Of a stretch of 64,000 bases of DNA, positions 42,665 to 52,104 are shown piece after piece. The DNA is from Rhizobium sp. SL42. Lineage in GTDB: Bacteria; Pseudomonadota; Alphaproteobacteria; Rhizobiales; Rhizobiaceae. Below the pieces are notes generated by a model. That model saw only the letters and a program-made list of their open reading frames with translations. It searched no databases and was not told the origin of the DNA. Made by a program: the position numbers and the translations under genes. The stretch covers positions 124,001 to 188,000 of the forward strand of contig NZ_CP063399.1 of the NCBI RefSeq assembly GCF_021729845.1, given 5' to 3'. Each line of letters opens with the position of its first letter. Position 1 is the stretch's first letter.

Positions 42665-43915
42665 ATGCGATATTCGGCACTTTCGATCTTTCTCAATGGG
42701 CTGTTCGGCAACCGCAATTGGGCTGCCCACTGGCGCCAGCCAGAGCCGAAACCGCACTACGACGTGATCATTGTCGGCGGCGGCGGTCATGGACTGGCAA
42801 CAGCCTATTACCTGTCGAAGACATTCGGCGTCCGCAACATCGCCGTGGTCGAAAAGGGCTATATCGGTTCGGGCAATGTGGGCCGAAACACCACCATCAT
42901 CCGCTCCAACTATCTGCTGCCCGGCAACAACCCCTTTTACGAGTTTTCGATGAAACTCTGGGAGGGCCTCGAGCAGGACTTCAATTTCAACGCCATGGTT
43001 TCGCAACGTGGCGTCCTCAACCTCTTCCACTCGGATGCGCAGCGCGACGCCTATACGAGACGCGGCAATGCTATGCGGCTCCACGGAGTGGATGCAGAAC
43101 TCCTGGACCGTGCGGCTGTCTGCTCGATGTTGCCTTTTTTTGACTATGACAATGCCCGCTTCCCCATCCAGGGCGGTCTCCTGCAAAGACGCGGCGGAAC
43201 GGTACGCCATGATGCCGTAGCCTGGGGCTATGCCCGCGGTGCCGACGGCCAGGGTGTCGACATTCTGCAGAATTGCGAGGTCACCGCTATTCGCCGCGAG
43301 GGTGGAAGGACCATCGGCGTGGAAACGACACGCGGCTTCATCGGCTGTGGCAAGCTGGCCGTCGCAGCCGCTGGCAACTCCTCGCGGGTTGCCGAAATGG
43401 CGGGCCTCAAACTGCCAATCGAAAGTCACGTGCTTCAGGCTTTTGTCTCGGAGGGGCTCAAACCCTTTATCGACGGAGTCGTCACCTTCGGCGCCGGGCA
43501 CTTCTACGTCTCCCAGTCTGACAAGGGTGGGCTTGTCTTCGGTGGGGATATCGACGGCTACAACTCCTATGCACAGCGCGGCAATCTTGCGACCGTCGAG
43601 CATGTCGCAGAAGCGGGCAAAGCCTTGATCCCTGCCCTTTCGCGGATCCGCGTGCTGCGCTCCTGGGGTGGGATCATGGACATGTCGATGGACGGATCGC
43701 CCATTGTCGACCGCGTCCATCTCGACAACCTCTTTCTGAATGCTGGCTGGTGTTATGGCGGCTTCAAGGCGACGCCGGCCTCCGGCTATTGCTTTGCCCA
43801 TCTGATTGCAAAGGGCGAGCCGCATGAGACCGCGCGGGCCTTCCGACTTGATCGCTTCCGCCGCGGTTATCTGATCGATGAAAAGGGCCAGGGTGCCCAA
43901 CCGAACCTTCACTGA
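42665..43915 (+). CDS. mgdA: N-methylglutamate dehydrogenase subunit A (SoxB-like)
   Basis: A 416-aa flavoprotein of the sarcosine-oxidase beta family. FAD-binding YDVIIVGGGGHGLATAYYLS near residue 35, then GYIGSGNVGRNTTIIRSNYL and GWCYGGFKATPASGYCFAHL. I chose ATG 42665 (MRYSALSIFLNGLFGNRNW), the usual family start. The complex demethylates N-methylglutamate to glutamate. It could equally be called SoxB of a sarcosine oxidase; the linked gmaS and mgsABC decide in favour of MgdA. First gene of mgdABCD. Confidence 0.85.
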   Translation: MRYSALSIFLNGLFGNRNWAAHWRQPEPKPHYDVIIVGGGGHGLATAYYLSKTFGVRNIAVVEKGYIGSGNVGRNTTIIRSNYLLPGNNPFYEFSMKLWEGLEQDFNFNAMVSQRGVLNLFHSDAQRDAYTRRGNAMRLHGVDAELLDRAAVCSMLPFFDYDNARFPIQGGLLQRRGGTVRHDAVAWGYARGADGQGVDILQNCEVTAIRREGGRTIGVETTRGFIGCGKLAVAAAGNSSRVAEMAGLKLPIESHVLQAFVSEGLKPFIDGVVTFGAGHFYVSQSDKGGLVFGGDIDGYNSYAQRGNLATVEHVAEAGKALIPALSRIRVLRSWGGIMDMSMDGSPIVDRVHLDNLFLNAGWCYGGFKATPASGYCFAHLIAKGEPHETARAFRLDRFRRGYLIDEKGQGAQPNLH

Positions 43916-43937
43916 GTTTTCCGAAAGCGCAACGACG

Positions 43938-44210
43938 ATGGCCAGCCGTATCCCTTGCCCGCATTGCGGGCTTCGTCCCAAGGAAGAATTCACCGTGAAG
44001 GGCGCCGCCTTGACGAGACCTGGTACCGAGGCCGGAGCGGAAGCCTGGCACGACTATGTGTATCTGCGCGACAACCCGCGGGGTGCGTACGAGGAATACT
44101 GGCACCACACGGCCGGCTGCCGACGCTGGCTGGTCGTGGCACGCAATACGGCGACGCACGAGATCGAGTCCTGCCGGGATGCATCCGACGCAAAGGCGGT
44201 GACGGCATGA
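43938..44210 (+). CDS. mgdB: N-methylglutamate dehydrogenase subunit B (SoxD-like)
   Basis: A 90-aa zinc-binding subunit. Cysteines and histidines typical of SoxD are seen: IPCPHCGLRPKEEF, then HDYVYLRDNPRGAYEEYWHH and AGCRRWL. It stabilises the heterotetramer. ATG 43938 begins MASRIPCPHCG; the frame from 43878 overlaps mgdA and adds nothing similar. Its stop overlaps the mgdC start (ATGA). Confidence 0.85.
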   Translation: MASRIPCPHCGLRPKEEFTVKGAALTRPGTEAGAEAWHDYVYLRDNPRGAYEEYWHHTAGCRRWLVVARNTATHEIESCRDASDAKAVTA

Positions 44211-47170
44211 GCTCTCACCGTCTCGACAATGGCGGCCTGATCGACCGAACCGCTCCGCTCAACTTCACCTTCGACGGACGCGCGATGAGCGGCTTCGCCG
44301 GTGACACGCTCGCTTCCGCGCTTTTGGCAAATGGTCGGCAACTTGTGGGACGCAGTTTCAAGTACCACCGCCCGCGCGGCATTCTTACGGCAGGATCGGC
44401 CGAGCCCAACGCCCTGATGACAATTGGCAGCGGCGGCCGTACCGAGCCGAATAGCCGTGCCACGATGCAGGAGCTTTACGAAGGCCTCGAGGCGCGCAGC
44501 CAGAACCGCTGGCCCTCTCTCGATTACGATATCGGTGCCGTAAATGGCCTTTTGTCTCCCTTTTTGTCCGCGGGCTTCTACTACAAGACATTCATGTGGC
44601 CGGCAAAGTTCTGGGAGAAGCTTTATGAACCCGTCATCCGCAAGGCGGCGGGGCTTGGCCGTGCCACTTACGAGGCTGATCCTGACGCCTATGAAAAATG
44701 CTGGGCCCATTGTGATCTGCTGATTGTCGGCGGTGGTGCCGCTGGCATGATGGCAGCATTGACAGCCGGGCGCGCCGGAGCACGCGTCATCCTTGTCGAT
44801 GAAAACGCCGCTATTGGCGGTTTCCTCTTGAGCGAGACGGCAAACATCGGTGGGCAGACGGCAGCGGCCTTCGTCGCCGGTGTCGTCAATGAACTTGCCT
44901 CGCTGGACAATGTCAGAGTGATGCCGCGCACGACGGCTTTCGGCTGGTACGACGGCCAGGTGTTCGGTGCCGTGGAGCGCGTCCAGAAGCATGTTGCTTG
45001 CCCGGACGCAAACCGCCCGGTCGAGCGCCTCTGGCGGATTGCGGCTAGAAAGGCAATCCTGGCGACGGGATCGGAAGAACGCCCTTTGGTCTTCGGCGGC
45101 AATGACATTCCCGGCGTCATGATGGCCGGTGCCATGCGCACCTATCTGAACCGCCATGCCGTCGCACCCGGCCGGAAAACCGCAATCTTTACGACAAATG
45201 ATAGTGGCTATGCCCTGGCTGCGGACCTGGAAAAAGCCGGTGTCGAGGTTGCCGTGGTCGTCGACAGCCGCCGCGACGCTGCGATTGATTTCAAGGGTAA
45301 CGGGCGGCGCTTGCAGGGCGGGTTCGTGGCAAACGTTTCGGGCAACAAGCGTGTCGAAGCGATCGAGATCTGGCGCGAAGGGCAGACCGAGCGGTTTGCG
45401 GTGGACAGCCTTGCAATGTCAGGCGGGTTCTCACCCGTGATCCATCTCGCCTGCCATCGCGGCGGCAAGCCACGCTGGTCGGATGACCACGCAGCCTTCA
45501 TCGCGCCGGACGGACTGGCGGATCTGCAGATCGCGGGTGCCGCTGCCGGTGCATCGGGTATCAGGGCCGCCATGCAATCGGCCAACGAGATGACCACAAA
45601 GGCTCTTGCCGAGCTTGGCATTTCTACCCGGGCCTGCGATATCCCAGCGGTTGAAGGAGACACGGTATCCGCGCCGGCCCGACCGCTCTGGTCCATTCCC
45701 GGCATCAAGAGCAAGGCCTTCGTCGACTTCCAGAACGATGTTCATGTCAAGGATCTCGGCCTAGCGGTGCAGGAAGGTTATGGGCACGTGGAGCTCGCCA
45801 AGCGCTACACGACGAATGGAATGGCGACCGACCAGGGCAAGCTGTCGAACATCAACGCGATCGGACTTCTCTCCGAAGCAAGACGCATCCCGCCCGCCGA
45901 GGTCGGCACCACCACGTTCCGGCCGTTTTATACGCCTGTCTCCTTCGGGGCCTTGGCCGGGGCATCGACCGGCAAACACTTCCAACCGGTGCGCAAGTCA
46001 CCACTGCATGATTGGGCGGCACAGCAAGGCGCAGCCTCCGTCGAGACCGGGCTCTGGTATCGTTCGGCCTGGTTCCCGAGGGCAGGTGAAACCCACTGGC
46101 GGGAAAGCGTCGACCGGGAAGTCAGGAATGTTCGACAAAATGTCGGCCTGTGCGATGTCTCGACATTGGGGAAGATAGAGATCTGCGGGGCGGATGCCGC
46201 CGAATTCCTCAACCGGGTCTATTGCAACGGTTTCCTCAAGTTGCCGGTCGGCAAGGCCCGCTATGGCCTGATGCTGCGGGAGGACGGCTTCATCTATGAT
46301 GACGGCACCACCAGTCGGCTTGGCGAGAGCCGCTACTTCATGACCACGACGACCGCCTATGCGGCGGGCGTGATGAACCATCTCGAATTCTGTGCCCAGG
46401 CGCTCTGGCCCGAGCTCGACGTCAGGTTGGCATCCGTCACCGACCAATGGGCGCAAATGTCCATAGCCGGACCAAAGGCGCGCGCCGTGCTGCAGCAAAT
46501 TGTCGATGCGGATATCTCCAATGATGCCTTCCCCTACCTTGGCGCCAGGGAGGTATCGCTCTTCGGCGGACGGCTGACAGGACGGCTGTTTCGCATTTCC
46601 TTTTCGGGTGAACTCGCCTACGAACTCGCCGTCCCGGCCGATTTCGGCGAGAGCGTCGCCGATGCCATCATGCGGGCAGGCGAGGCTCATGGCATCTGTG
46701 CCTACGGCGTCGAGGCTTTGTCGGTCTTGCGGATCGAAAAAGGCCACGTCACGCACAACGAAATCAACGGCACTGTCGTCCCGGCCGATCTTGGCATGGC
46801 AAAGATGGTCTCCATGACCAAGCCGGACTTCATCGGCAAACACATGGTGCTGCGTGAGGGACTGGTCGATCCAGACCGCCTCCAACTCGTCGGCATCGTG
46901 CCACTCGACCCATCCGCAAGCTTCCGAACGGGAGCCCATATCCTCAAGAAAACCGCCGCCGCAACGCTGGAAAACGATCAAGGCTACGTCTCCTCAAGCT
47001 GCTTCTCGCCGCATGTCGGCTCGACCATTGGCTTGGCATTGGTGAAGGGTGGCGCATCCCGCCACGGGGAGGAAGTCCAGATCTGGAACGGGCTGCGCAA
47101 CGAATTCGCCATGGGGCGACTGGTGAGCCCAATTTTCATAGATCCTCAGAACGAGAAGCTTCATGTCTGA
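44207..47170 (+). CDS. mgdC: N-methylglutamate dehydrogenase subunit C (SoxA-like)
   Basis: A 987-aa large subunit. N-terminal 2Fe-2S-ferredoxin-like domain (FDGRAMSGFAGDTLASALLA), NAD/FAD Rossmann domain (CDLLIVGGGAAGMMAALTAG, then ILATGSEERPLVFGGNDIPG), and a C-terminal aminomethyltransferase domain (~600-980: LCDVSTLGKIEICGADAAEF, RIEKGHVTHNEINGTVVPAD) that binds tetrahydrofolate. The methyl carbon is thus captured as methylene-THF. ATG 44207 overlaps the mgdB stop. Confidence 0.87.
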   Translation: MSSHRLDNGGLIDRTAPLNFTFDGRAMSGFAGDTLASALLANGRQLVGRSFKYHRPRGILTAGSAEPNALMTIGSGGRTEPNSRATMQELYEGLEARSQNRWPSLDYDIGAVNGLLSPFLSAGFYYKTFMWPAKFWEKLYEPVIRKAAGLGRATYEADPDAYEKCWAHCDLLIVGGGAAGMMAALTAGRAGARVILVDENAAIGGFLLSETANIGGQTAAAFVAGVVNELASLDNVRVMPRTTAFGWYDGQVFGAVERVQKHVACPDANRPVERLWRIAARKAILATGSEERPLVFGGNDIPGVMMAGAMRTYLNRHAVAPGRKTAIFTTNDSGYALAADLEKAGVEVAVVVDSRRDAAIDFKGNGRRLQGGFVANVSGNKRVEAIEIWREGQTERFAVDSLAMSGGFSPVIHLACHRGGKPRWSDDHAAFIAPDGLADLQIAGAAAGASGIRAAMQSANEMTTKALAELGISTRACDIPAVEGDTVSAPARPLWSIPGIKSKAFVDFQNDVHVKDLGLAVQEGYGHVELAKRYTTNGMATDQGKLSNINAIGLLSEARRIPPAEVGTTTFRPFYTPVSFGALAGASTGKHFQPVRKSPLHDWAAQQGAASVETGLWYRSAWFPRAGETHWRESVDREVRNVRQNVGLCDVSTLGKIEICGADAAEFLNRVYCNGFLKLPVGKARYGLMLREDGFIYDDGTTSRLGESRYFMTTTTAYAAGVMNHLEFCAQALWPELDVRLASVTDQWAQMSIAGPKARAVLQQIVDADISNDAFPYLGAREVSLFGGRLTGRLFRISFSGELAYELAVPADFGESVADAIMRAGEAHGICAYGVEALSVLRIEKGHVTHNEINGTVVPADLGMAKMVSMTKPDFIGKHMVLREGLVDPDRLQLVGIVPLDPSASFRTGAHILKKTAAATLENDQGYVSSSCFSPHVGSTIGLALVKGGASRHGEEVQIWNGLRNEFAMGRLVSPIFIDPQNEKLHV

Positions 47171-47726
47171 ATTTCCTACCTCCCCGGACCGTTTGAGGTC
47201 CATGGACATCGAGCGCCGTTTGCCACTGGCGGAGCTTGCCCGCATACTGGGCGACGGCACCCGATTGAACGTGCTGACGGAAGGCACGTTGCTGCTGCTG
47301 CTCTCGCGTCCTGGCTGTGTCGACAAAGACTGGATCGGGCAACATCTCGATGCAAGATCGCCCGCAGATCTGAGAGCCTTCAGCCCCGGCCAGTGGTTGC
47401 TCGTCTCAGACCATCTGCTCGATCACGCCGCGATTGCGGAAGCGCTGCGGGAAGGGATGGATGTTGTCGACCAGAGCCACGGCCGGGTTCGGCTGGAACT
47501 CGAGGGACGGAACGTTCAGACCGTTCTGGCGCAAGCCACCGGGCTCGACCTTCATGGCGCCCCTGTGGCCCTTGAACGATCGGCAACGACGATGATCGGG
47601 CATATCGGTGTTCATCTCACCCAGACAGGGGCGGACGTGTTCGAACTGATCGTCATGCGCAGCCTCGTCGAAAGCCTGGTGGAGGAGATTGCCCTGATGT
47701 GCCGCCATCCAGCGGGTCCGGCATGA
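47163..47726 (+). CDS. mgdD: N-methylglutamate dehydrogenase subunit D (SoxG-like)
   Basis: A 187-aa SoxG-type subunit with aminomethyltransferase-like fold (RPGCVDKDWIGQHL, DQSHGRVRLELEGRNVQTVL, MIGHIGVHLTQTGADVFELI, MRSLVESLVEEI). It completes the heterotetramer. Its start overlaps the mgdC stop by 8 bases. A strong hairpin follows 39 bases later. Confidence 0.83.
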   Translation: MSEFPTSPDRLRSMDIERRLPLAELARILGDGTRLNVLTEGTLLLLLSRPGCVDKDWIGQHLDARSPADLRAFSPGQWLLVSDHLLDHAAIAEALREGMDVVDQSHGRVRLELEGRNVQTVLAQATGLDLHGAPVALERSATTMIGHIGVHLTQTGADVFELIVMRSLVESLVEEIALMCRHPAGPA

Positions 47727-47765
47727 GCTGATCATCCGGCTGCTTTCAGAGGCTCAGAGCCGAGA

Positions 47766-47801
47766 GCGACGAGCGCTGCCCCATCTGGCAGCACTCGTCG
47801 C
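47766..47801. terminator. hairpin after mgdD
   Basis: GCGACGAGCGCTGCC and GGCAGCACTCGTCGC pair with one mismatch around a 6-base loop. It lies between convergent mgdD (+) and the ABC ATPase gene (-), so it can serve both. A second pair GAGATGGGAT/ATCCCATCTC (47823-47894) surrounds the remaining gap. Confidence 0.65.
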
Positions 47802-47911
47802 AACGCTTTGTCGAAAGATGGAGAGATGGGATCTCGACCGAAGATCACAGCAGCTTGCTGTCCATGTGAACCTCACGACCCTCTATCCCATCTCCTTCAA
47901 GGGAGATAGCG

Positions 47912-48991
47912 TTACGAGCGGAACAGATGCGTGGCAGAGGCATCGAATGTCACATTCACCATGGCGGCTGGTCCGATTTCGGCGAGCACCGGATGGCCGA
48001 ACGGCAGCTTGACCGAAAGTGTCTCGCCCTGTCCGAGATCCACGACGACATCGGTGGTATTCCCAAGAAAATGCATGTCCAGGACAATTCCACGCAGCAA
48101 TCCAGCATCGGTTCCGGCCTTGCGCAACTCCAGTCTCTCTGGGCGCAGGAGAAGTGCTCCCTTGCCCCCATCGCCCTGCCCGTGAAGCGGAACACCGGCC
48201 ACCTCCACCCCACCCTTGGTCATGATCCGGGCGGATGTCCCACGTGTTTCCACGATGTCGACGTCGATGAAATTGGAATCGCCGATGAAACCTGCAACGA
48301 AGCGTGTCGAGGGCTCGGCATAAAGCATGTTGCCCGAGCCGACCTGCTCGATGCGCCCTTGGCTAAAGACGGCGATACGATCGGAGAGGCGCAACGCCTC
48401 CTCCTGGTCATGGGTAACATAGAGGATGGTCACGCCCGTCTCGCGGTGAATTCTGCGGATCTCGAACTGAATTTCCTCGCGCAGTTTCTTGTCGAGGGCA
48501 GAGAGCGGTTCATCCATCAGCAGAATGGGCGGCTCGTAGACGAGTGCGCGGGCAAGGGCGACACGCTGCTGCTGGCCACCTGACATGAGCGCTGGCTTTC
48601 GATCCTCGAATCCCTCGAGCCGTACGAGCCTCAGCGCGTCCTTGACCTTTCTCTCGACCTCCGCCCGTGGCAGGCGCCGAATGCGCAACGGGAAGGCGAC
48701 ATTCTCACCAACTGTCAGATGCGGAAACAGCGTATAGCGCTGGAAAACCATGCCGATATTGCGCTTGTGCGACGGCGTTTCGAGCATGCTCTTGCCGTCG
48801 ACCAGAATGTCGCCGGAGGTTGGGTTCTCAAAGCCGGCTAACATATAGAGCGTCGTTGACTTGCCAGAACCCGAAGGCCCGAGAAAGGTCATGAACTCGC
48901 CCCTGCGGATATCGAGGGTCACGTCCTTGACCGCCGCAATCGGACCGTAATCCTTGCGGATGTCGCGGATTTCAATGAAGGATGAGGTCAT
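47912..48991 (-). CDS. ABC transporter ATPase (PotA-like), second system
   Basis: A 359-aa ATPase: Walker [11 protein letters not shown]-loop [10 protein letters not shown], signature [14 protein letters not shown], Walker [14 protein letters not shown]-loop [10 protein letters not shown]-terminal TOBE domain. Same polyamine/opine family as the first system but clearly divergent from it. Last gene of the ten-gene operon that starts at 56.9 kb. It overlaps the permease stop by 4 bases (ATGA). Confidence 0.9.
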   Translation of the reverse strand: MTSSFIEIRDIRKDYGPIAAVKDVTLDIRRGEFMTFLGPSGSGKSTTLYMLAGFENPTSGDILVDGKSMLETPSHKRNIGMVFQRYTLFPHLTVGENVAFPLRIRRLPRAEVERKVKDALRLVRLEGFEDRKPALMSGGQQQRVALARALVYEPPILLMDEPLSALDKKLREEIQFEIRRIHRETGVTILYVTHDQEEALRLSDRIAVFSQGRIEQVGSGNMLYAEPSTRFVAGFIGDSNFIDVDIVETRGTSARIMTKGGVEVAGVPLHGQGDGGKGALLLRPERLELRKAGTDAGLLRGIVLDMHFLGNTTDVVVDLGQGETLSVKLPFGHPVLAEIGPAAMVNVTFDASATHLFRS

Positions 48992-49788
48992 GTTTTCCGT
49001 CCCTTGCGGACCAGGGCCGCGATGACCATCAAGGCGATGGTGAAAAGAATGAGAAGGGTTGAGGCCGCGGCGATTACCGGCGTCAGGTCCTGGCGCAGCG
49101 TCGACCAGATCTTCACCGGCAGCGTCTGAAGCGTCGGACTTGCCATGAAGATGGCCAGAACCACCTCGTCCCAGGAGGCGAGGAAAGAGAAGACGGCCGC
49201 CCCGAAGAGGCCGTGGCTGATTGCCGGCACCGTCACCCGAAGTCGGGCCTCCCACGGGCTTGCGCCACAGAGGATTGCAGCATCCTCGATCGACTTGTCG
49301 AAGCCGTCGAGCGCACTGCCGATCGAGATGATCGAGAAGGGCAGCGCGACCAGCAGATGTGCGATGATGAAGCCGAGCGTGGTGCCCGCCAAGCCGATCT
49401 GCAGGAAGAAGGCATAGAGCGCCACGGCAAGCACCACGACCGGCAGGATCATCGGGGTAAGGAAAACCGCGCGCAGCAACTCCTTGCCGACGAAGCTTCC
49501 ACGATTGAGGCTGAGCGCTGCCAGAAAGCCGATCACCACCGACAGAACCGTCACGACGGCGGCGATCTGCAGGCTCGTCAGCGCCGATGTCAGCCAGCGC
49601 GGATCGGAGAACAGTTCCCCGTACCAGCGGGTGGTCCAGGCTGGTGGCGGAAAGATCAGCCACTGCGACGAGCCGAAGGAAAGGGCTGCGATGAAGACGA
49701 TCGGCAGCAACAGGAACAGGCAGACCAGTAGCGTCATGCCGAGGAGCAGCCATTTCCAGGCGCCGAGCTTGTCATAGTCGAGAAGCAT
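48988..49788 (-). CDS. ABC transporter permease, second system
   Basis: A 266-aa inner-membrane permease (PotC-like). First helix WLLLGMTLLVCLFLLLPIVF; EAA region CGASPWEARLRVTVPAISHG. Starts 12 bases after the preceding permease and overlaps the ATPase start. Confidence 0.87.
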   Translation of the reverse strand: MLLDYDKLGAWKWLLLGMTLLVCLFLLLPIVFIAALSFGSSQWLIFPPPAWTTRWYGELFSDPRWLTSALTSLQIAAVVTVLSVVIGFLAALSLNRGSFVGKELLRAVFLTPMILPVVVLAVALYAFFLQIGLAGTTLGFIIAHLLVALPFSIISIGSALDGFDKSIEDAAILCGASPWEARLRVTVPAISHGLFGAAVFSFLASWDEVVLAIFMASPTLQTLPVKIWSTLRQDLTPVIAAASTLLILFTIALMVIAALVRKGRKT

Positions 49789-49800
49789 GGTGGGATCTCC

Positions 49801-50670
49801 TCAATCGATGCGGCTTGCGCCGAAGAAGCGCAGTTGCACGGCGTAAAGCAGAAGGGTGACGACCAGCAGCACGAATGCGGCCGCGCCTCCCATGCCCCAG
49901 TTGACCAGCGACTGAACGAATTGTGCGATCATTTCCGCGAGCATCATGTTCGCCGTCCCACCGAGCAGCGCAGGGGTGACGTAGTAGCCCAGTGCCATAA
50001 CGAAGACCATCAGAGCACCCGCCGCGACGCCCGGGAGGGACAAGGGAAGGAGGATATGGGTGAAGCATTGCAGCCGGTTTGCGCCACAGAGCGCACCAGC
50101 CCTTAAGATCGCGGGGTCGATCGAGCGGATGACGCCGACCAGTGGCAGGATGACGAAGGGCAGCATGATATAGGTCATGCCGATCGTGACCCCGACCAGA
50201 TTGTTGACAAGCGCCAGCGGCGTGTCGATCAGCCCCAGCCCCATCAGCGTCTTGTTGATCACGCCGGTCCGTTGCAGGAGAACCATCCACGCATAAGTGC
50301 GGGCGAGCAGGTTGGTCCACATCGACAGGATGATGATGGCAAAGACCAGTTGCGACCAGTGGCGAGGTAGAACGGCAAGCGCCCAGGCAACCGGATAGCC
50401 GATCACCACGGACAAGGCCGTCACGACGCCGGCCACCAGGAAAGTGTTGGCGAAGATCCGCAGATAGGTACCGCTGCCGATCAGCTCGGCATAGTTCTGC
50501 AGGCCGAGTTCCGGCTCCGTCACGCTGCGCAGCAGAAGGCCCAGTACGGGGGTGACGAAAAAGAGGATGATCAGCAGAAGTGCAGGGACGGCATGAGAAA
50601 AACCGCTGTTGCGTTTTCCCAATCCCTGGGCCCTGCCGTTATCTCTGTCTGCCGTTGCGAGAATGGCCAT
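49801..50670 (-). CDS. ABC transporter permease, second system
   Basis: A 289-aa permease (PotB-like). Opening helix VPALLLIILFFVTPVLGLLL; EAA region AGALCGANRLQCFTHILLPL. Partner of the permease at 48988-49788. Confidence 0.87.
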   Translation of the reverse strand: MAILATADRDNGRAQGLGKRNSGFSHAVPALLLIILFFVTPVLGLLLRSVTEPELGLQNYAELIGSGTYLRIFANTFLVAGVVTALSVVIGYPVAWALAVLPRHWSQLVFAIIILSMWTNLLARTYAWMVLLQRTGVINKTLMGLGLIDTPLALVNNLVGVTIGMTYIMLPFVILPLVGVIRSIDPAILRAGALCGANRLQCFTHILLPLSLPGVAAGALMVFVMALGYYVTPALLGGTANMMLAEMIAQFVQSLVNWGMGGAAAFVLLVVTLLLYAVQLRFFGASRID

Positions 50671-50724
50671 GATGTTGCCCCGGTTCTTGTGGGCCGGCCG
50701 ATCGAAACCGGCCGGCTTTCTCGC

Positions 50725-51735
50725 TTACTTGGCCTGCCAGTCGTACCAGCGCTTGCCAATTTCGTCGCGATTGTCGGCCCAGTAAGTCATGTCGGCATTG
50801 ACTTGGCTCTCGGCCTGCATGTCGGGAAGCGTCTTGCGGACGGCTTCATCCATCAAAAGGTTGGCGTCGACATTGGTCGGTGCATATCCGGTTGCCATTG
50901 AGAACATCGACTGCTGCATGTCGGCGGTCGCATGGGCGATGAACTTCATCGCGGCGTCCTTGTTTTTTGCGCCCTTGGGCACGACCAGCGAGTCGGCTGC
51001 GGTGATGTTCTGATCCCAGGAAGTCTCGACCGTGACGCCGGTAGCGGCAAGCGCCGTCAGACGACCGTTCCAGAAGGAGCCGAAGGGTGCTTCACCGGAG
51101 GCCAGAAGCTGCTGTGAGGCAGCGCCGCCATCCCACCAGACGATATCGCCCTTGATGCTGTCGAGCTTCTTGAAAGCGCGGTCGAGATCCAGCGGATAGA
51201 GCTTGTCCGCAGGCACGCCGTCAGCGAGCAGTGCTGCTTCGATCACGCCCGGTGCCGACCATTTGTAGAAGGCGCGCTTGCCCGGGAACTTGGCCGCATC
51301 GAACAGGTCGGCCCAGGTCTTAGGGCAGGTGCCGGCCATGTCCTTGTTGCAGCCGATGACGAAGGAATAATAGAAGCTGCCGACAGAATAGTCGGTGACG
51401 AAACGCGGATCGAGCTTGGACTTGTCGATGATAGAGAAGTCGAGCGGCTCGAGCAGCCCTGCCTTTCCGGCCTGGACGGCATAATCGCCCTCGACGTCCA
51501 CCACATCCCACGTGACGCTGCCGGCCTCGACCATGGCTTTGATCTTGCCGTAGTCGGTGGGGCCGTCCTGCACAACGGCAATGTTTGTGTTGCTCGTGAA
51601 GCTGTCGGCCCAGCTCGCCTTCTGGGCGTCCTGGGTGGTGCCGCCCCAGCTGGTGAAGACCATCTCATCGGCGAAAGCCGAACCCGAGAGGCCGATCAGG
51701 GCGGTAAAGACTGTGGCTACCAGTTGTTTTTTCAT
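50725..51735 (-). CDS. PotD/PotF-like substrate-binding protein, second system
   Basis: A 336-aa periplasmic binding protein with Sec signal peptide (MKKQLVATVFTALIGLSGSA, cleavage after AFA). Mature part starts DEMVFTSWGGTTQDAQKASW and continues with GSVTWDVVDVEGDYAVQAGK and GDIVWWDGGAASQQLLASGE. A family for polyamines, amino-acid derivatives and opines. It probably delivers the operon's substrate to the two permeases. It follows the NIPSNAP gene by 35 bases. Confidence 0.88.
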   Translation of the reverse strand: MKKQLVATVFTALIGLSGSAFADEMVFTSWGGTTQDAQKASWADSFTSNTNIAVVQDGPTDYGKIKAMVEAGSVTWDVVDVEGDYAVQAGKAGLLEPLDFSIIDKSKLDPRFVTDYSVGSFYYSFVIGCNKDMAGTCPKTWADLFDAAKFPGKRAFYKWSAPGVIEAALLADGVPADKLYPLDLDRAFKKLDSIKGDIVWWDGGAASQQLLASGEAPFGSFWNGRLTALAATGVTVETSWDQNITAADSLVVPKGAKNKDAAMKFIAHATADMQQSMFSMATGYAPTNVDANLLMDEAVRKTLPDMQAESQVNADMTYWADNRDEIGKRWYDWQAK

Positions 51736-51770
51736 GTTCCCGTTCTCCGTTACTGTTCACTTTTTATGTG

Positions 51771-52100
51771 TCATGCAGGCAGGCTTGCACCGAGCGGCGA
51801 AAAGGCCGCCGGCTTCATGATCTTGTTGTCGGCAACCTCGATCAGGTCGCGGATCTTGGGCAGGAAGGCACGCCAGGCCGGGTCCGCCATCAGCGCGGCG
51901 CGCCGCTCCTGCCGCTCGTCCAGGCTGGCAAAGGCCCAGATGTGAACGATCTCGTTGATCGGGCCAATCTCGGAATAGAAATAGCCGACGAGGTGGCCGA
52001 GATGGCCTTTCTGGATCGCAATCCCCTCCTCCTCGACAACCTTCAGGTATTCGGGGATCGCGCCGTTCTTCAGTCGATAGGTCCGTATTTCGTAGTACAT
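51771..52100 (-). CDS. NIPSNAP family protein
   Basis: A 109-aa ferredoxin-like-fold protein (MYYEIRTYRLKNGAIPEYLK, GHLVGYFYSEIGPINEIVHI, WAFASLDERQERRAALMADP). NIPSNAP proteins often occur in catabolic operons for aromatic or heterocyclic compounds, where their biochemical role is usually unclear. It lies 4 bases after the aldehyde dehydrogenase gene and is co-transcribed with it. Confidence 0.85.
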   Translation of the reverse strand: MYYEIRTYRLKNGAIPEYLKVVEEEGIAIQKGHLGHLVGYFYSEIGPINEIVHIWAFASLDERQERRAALMADPAWRAFLPKIRDLIEVADNKIMKPAAFSPLGASLPA

Positions 52101-52104
52101 GGTG

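Noticed and set aside
42608..43993. 461-codon minus-strand frame
   Set aside because: Antisense shadow of mgdA, a clear FAD-dependent family member.
42665..47726. Heterotetrameric sarcosine oxidase (soxBDAG)
   Set aside because: The subunits are paralogous and sequence by eye cannot separate them, but adjacency to gmaS and mgsABC favours N-methylglutamate dehydrogenase. Kept as an alternative in the evidence.
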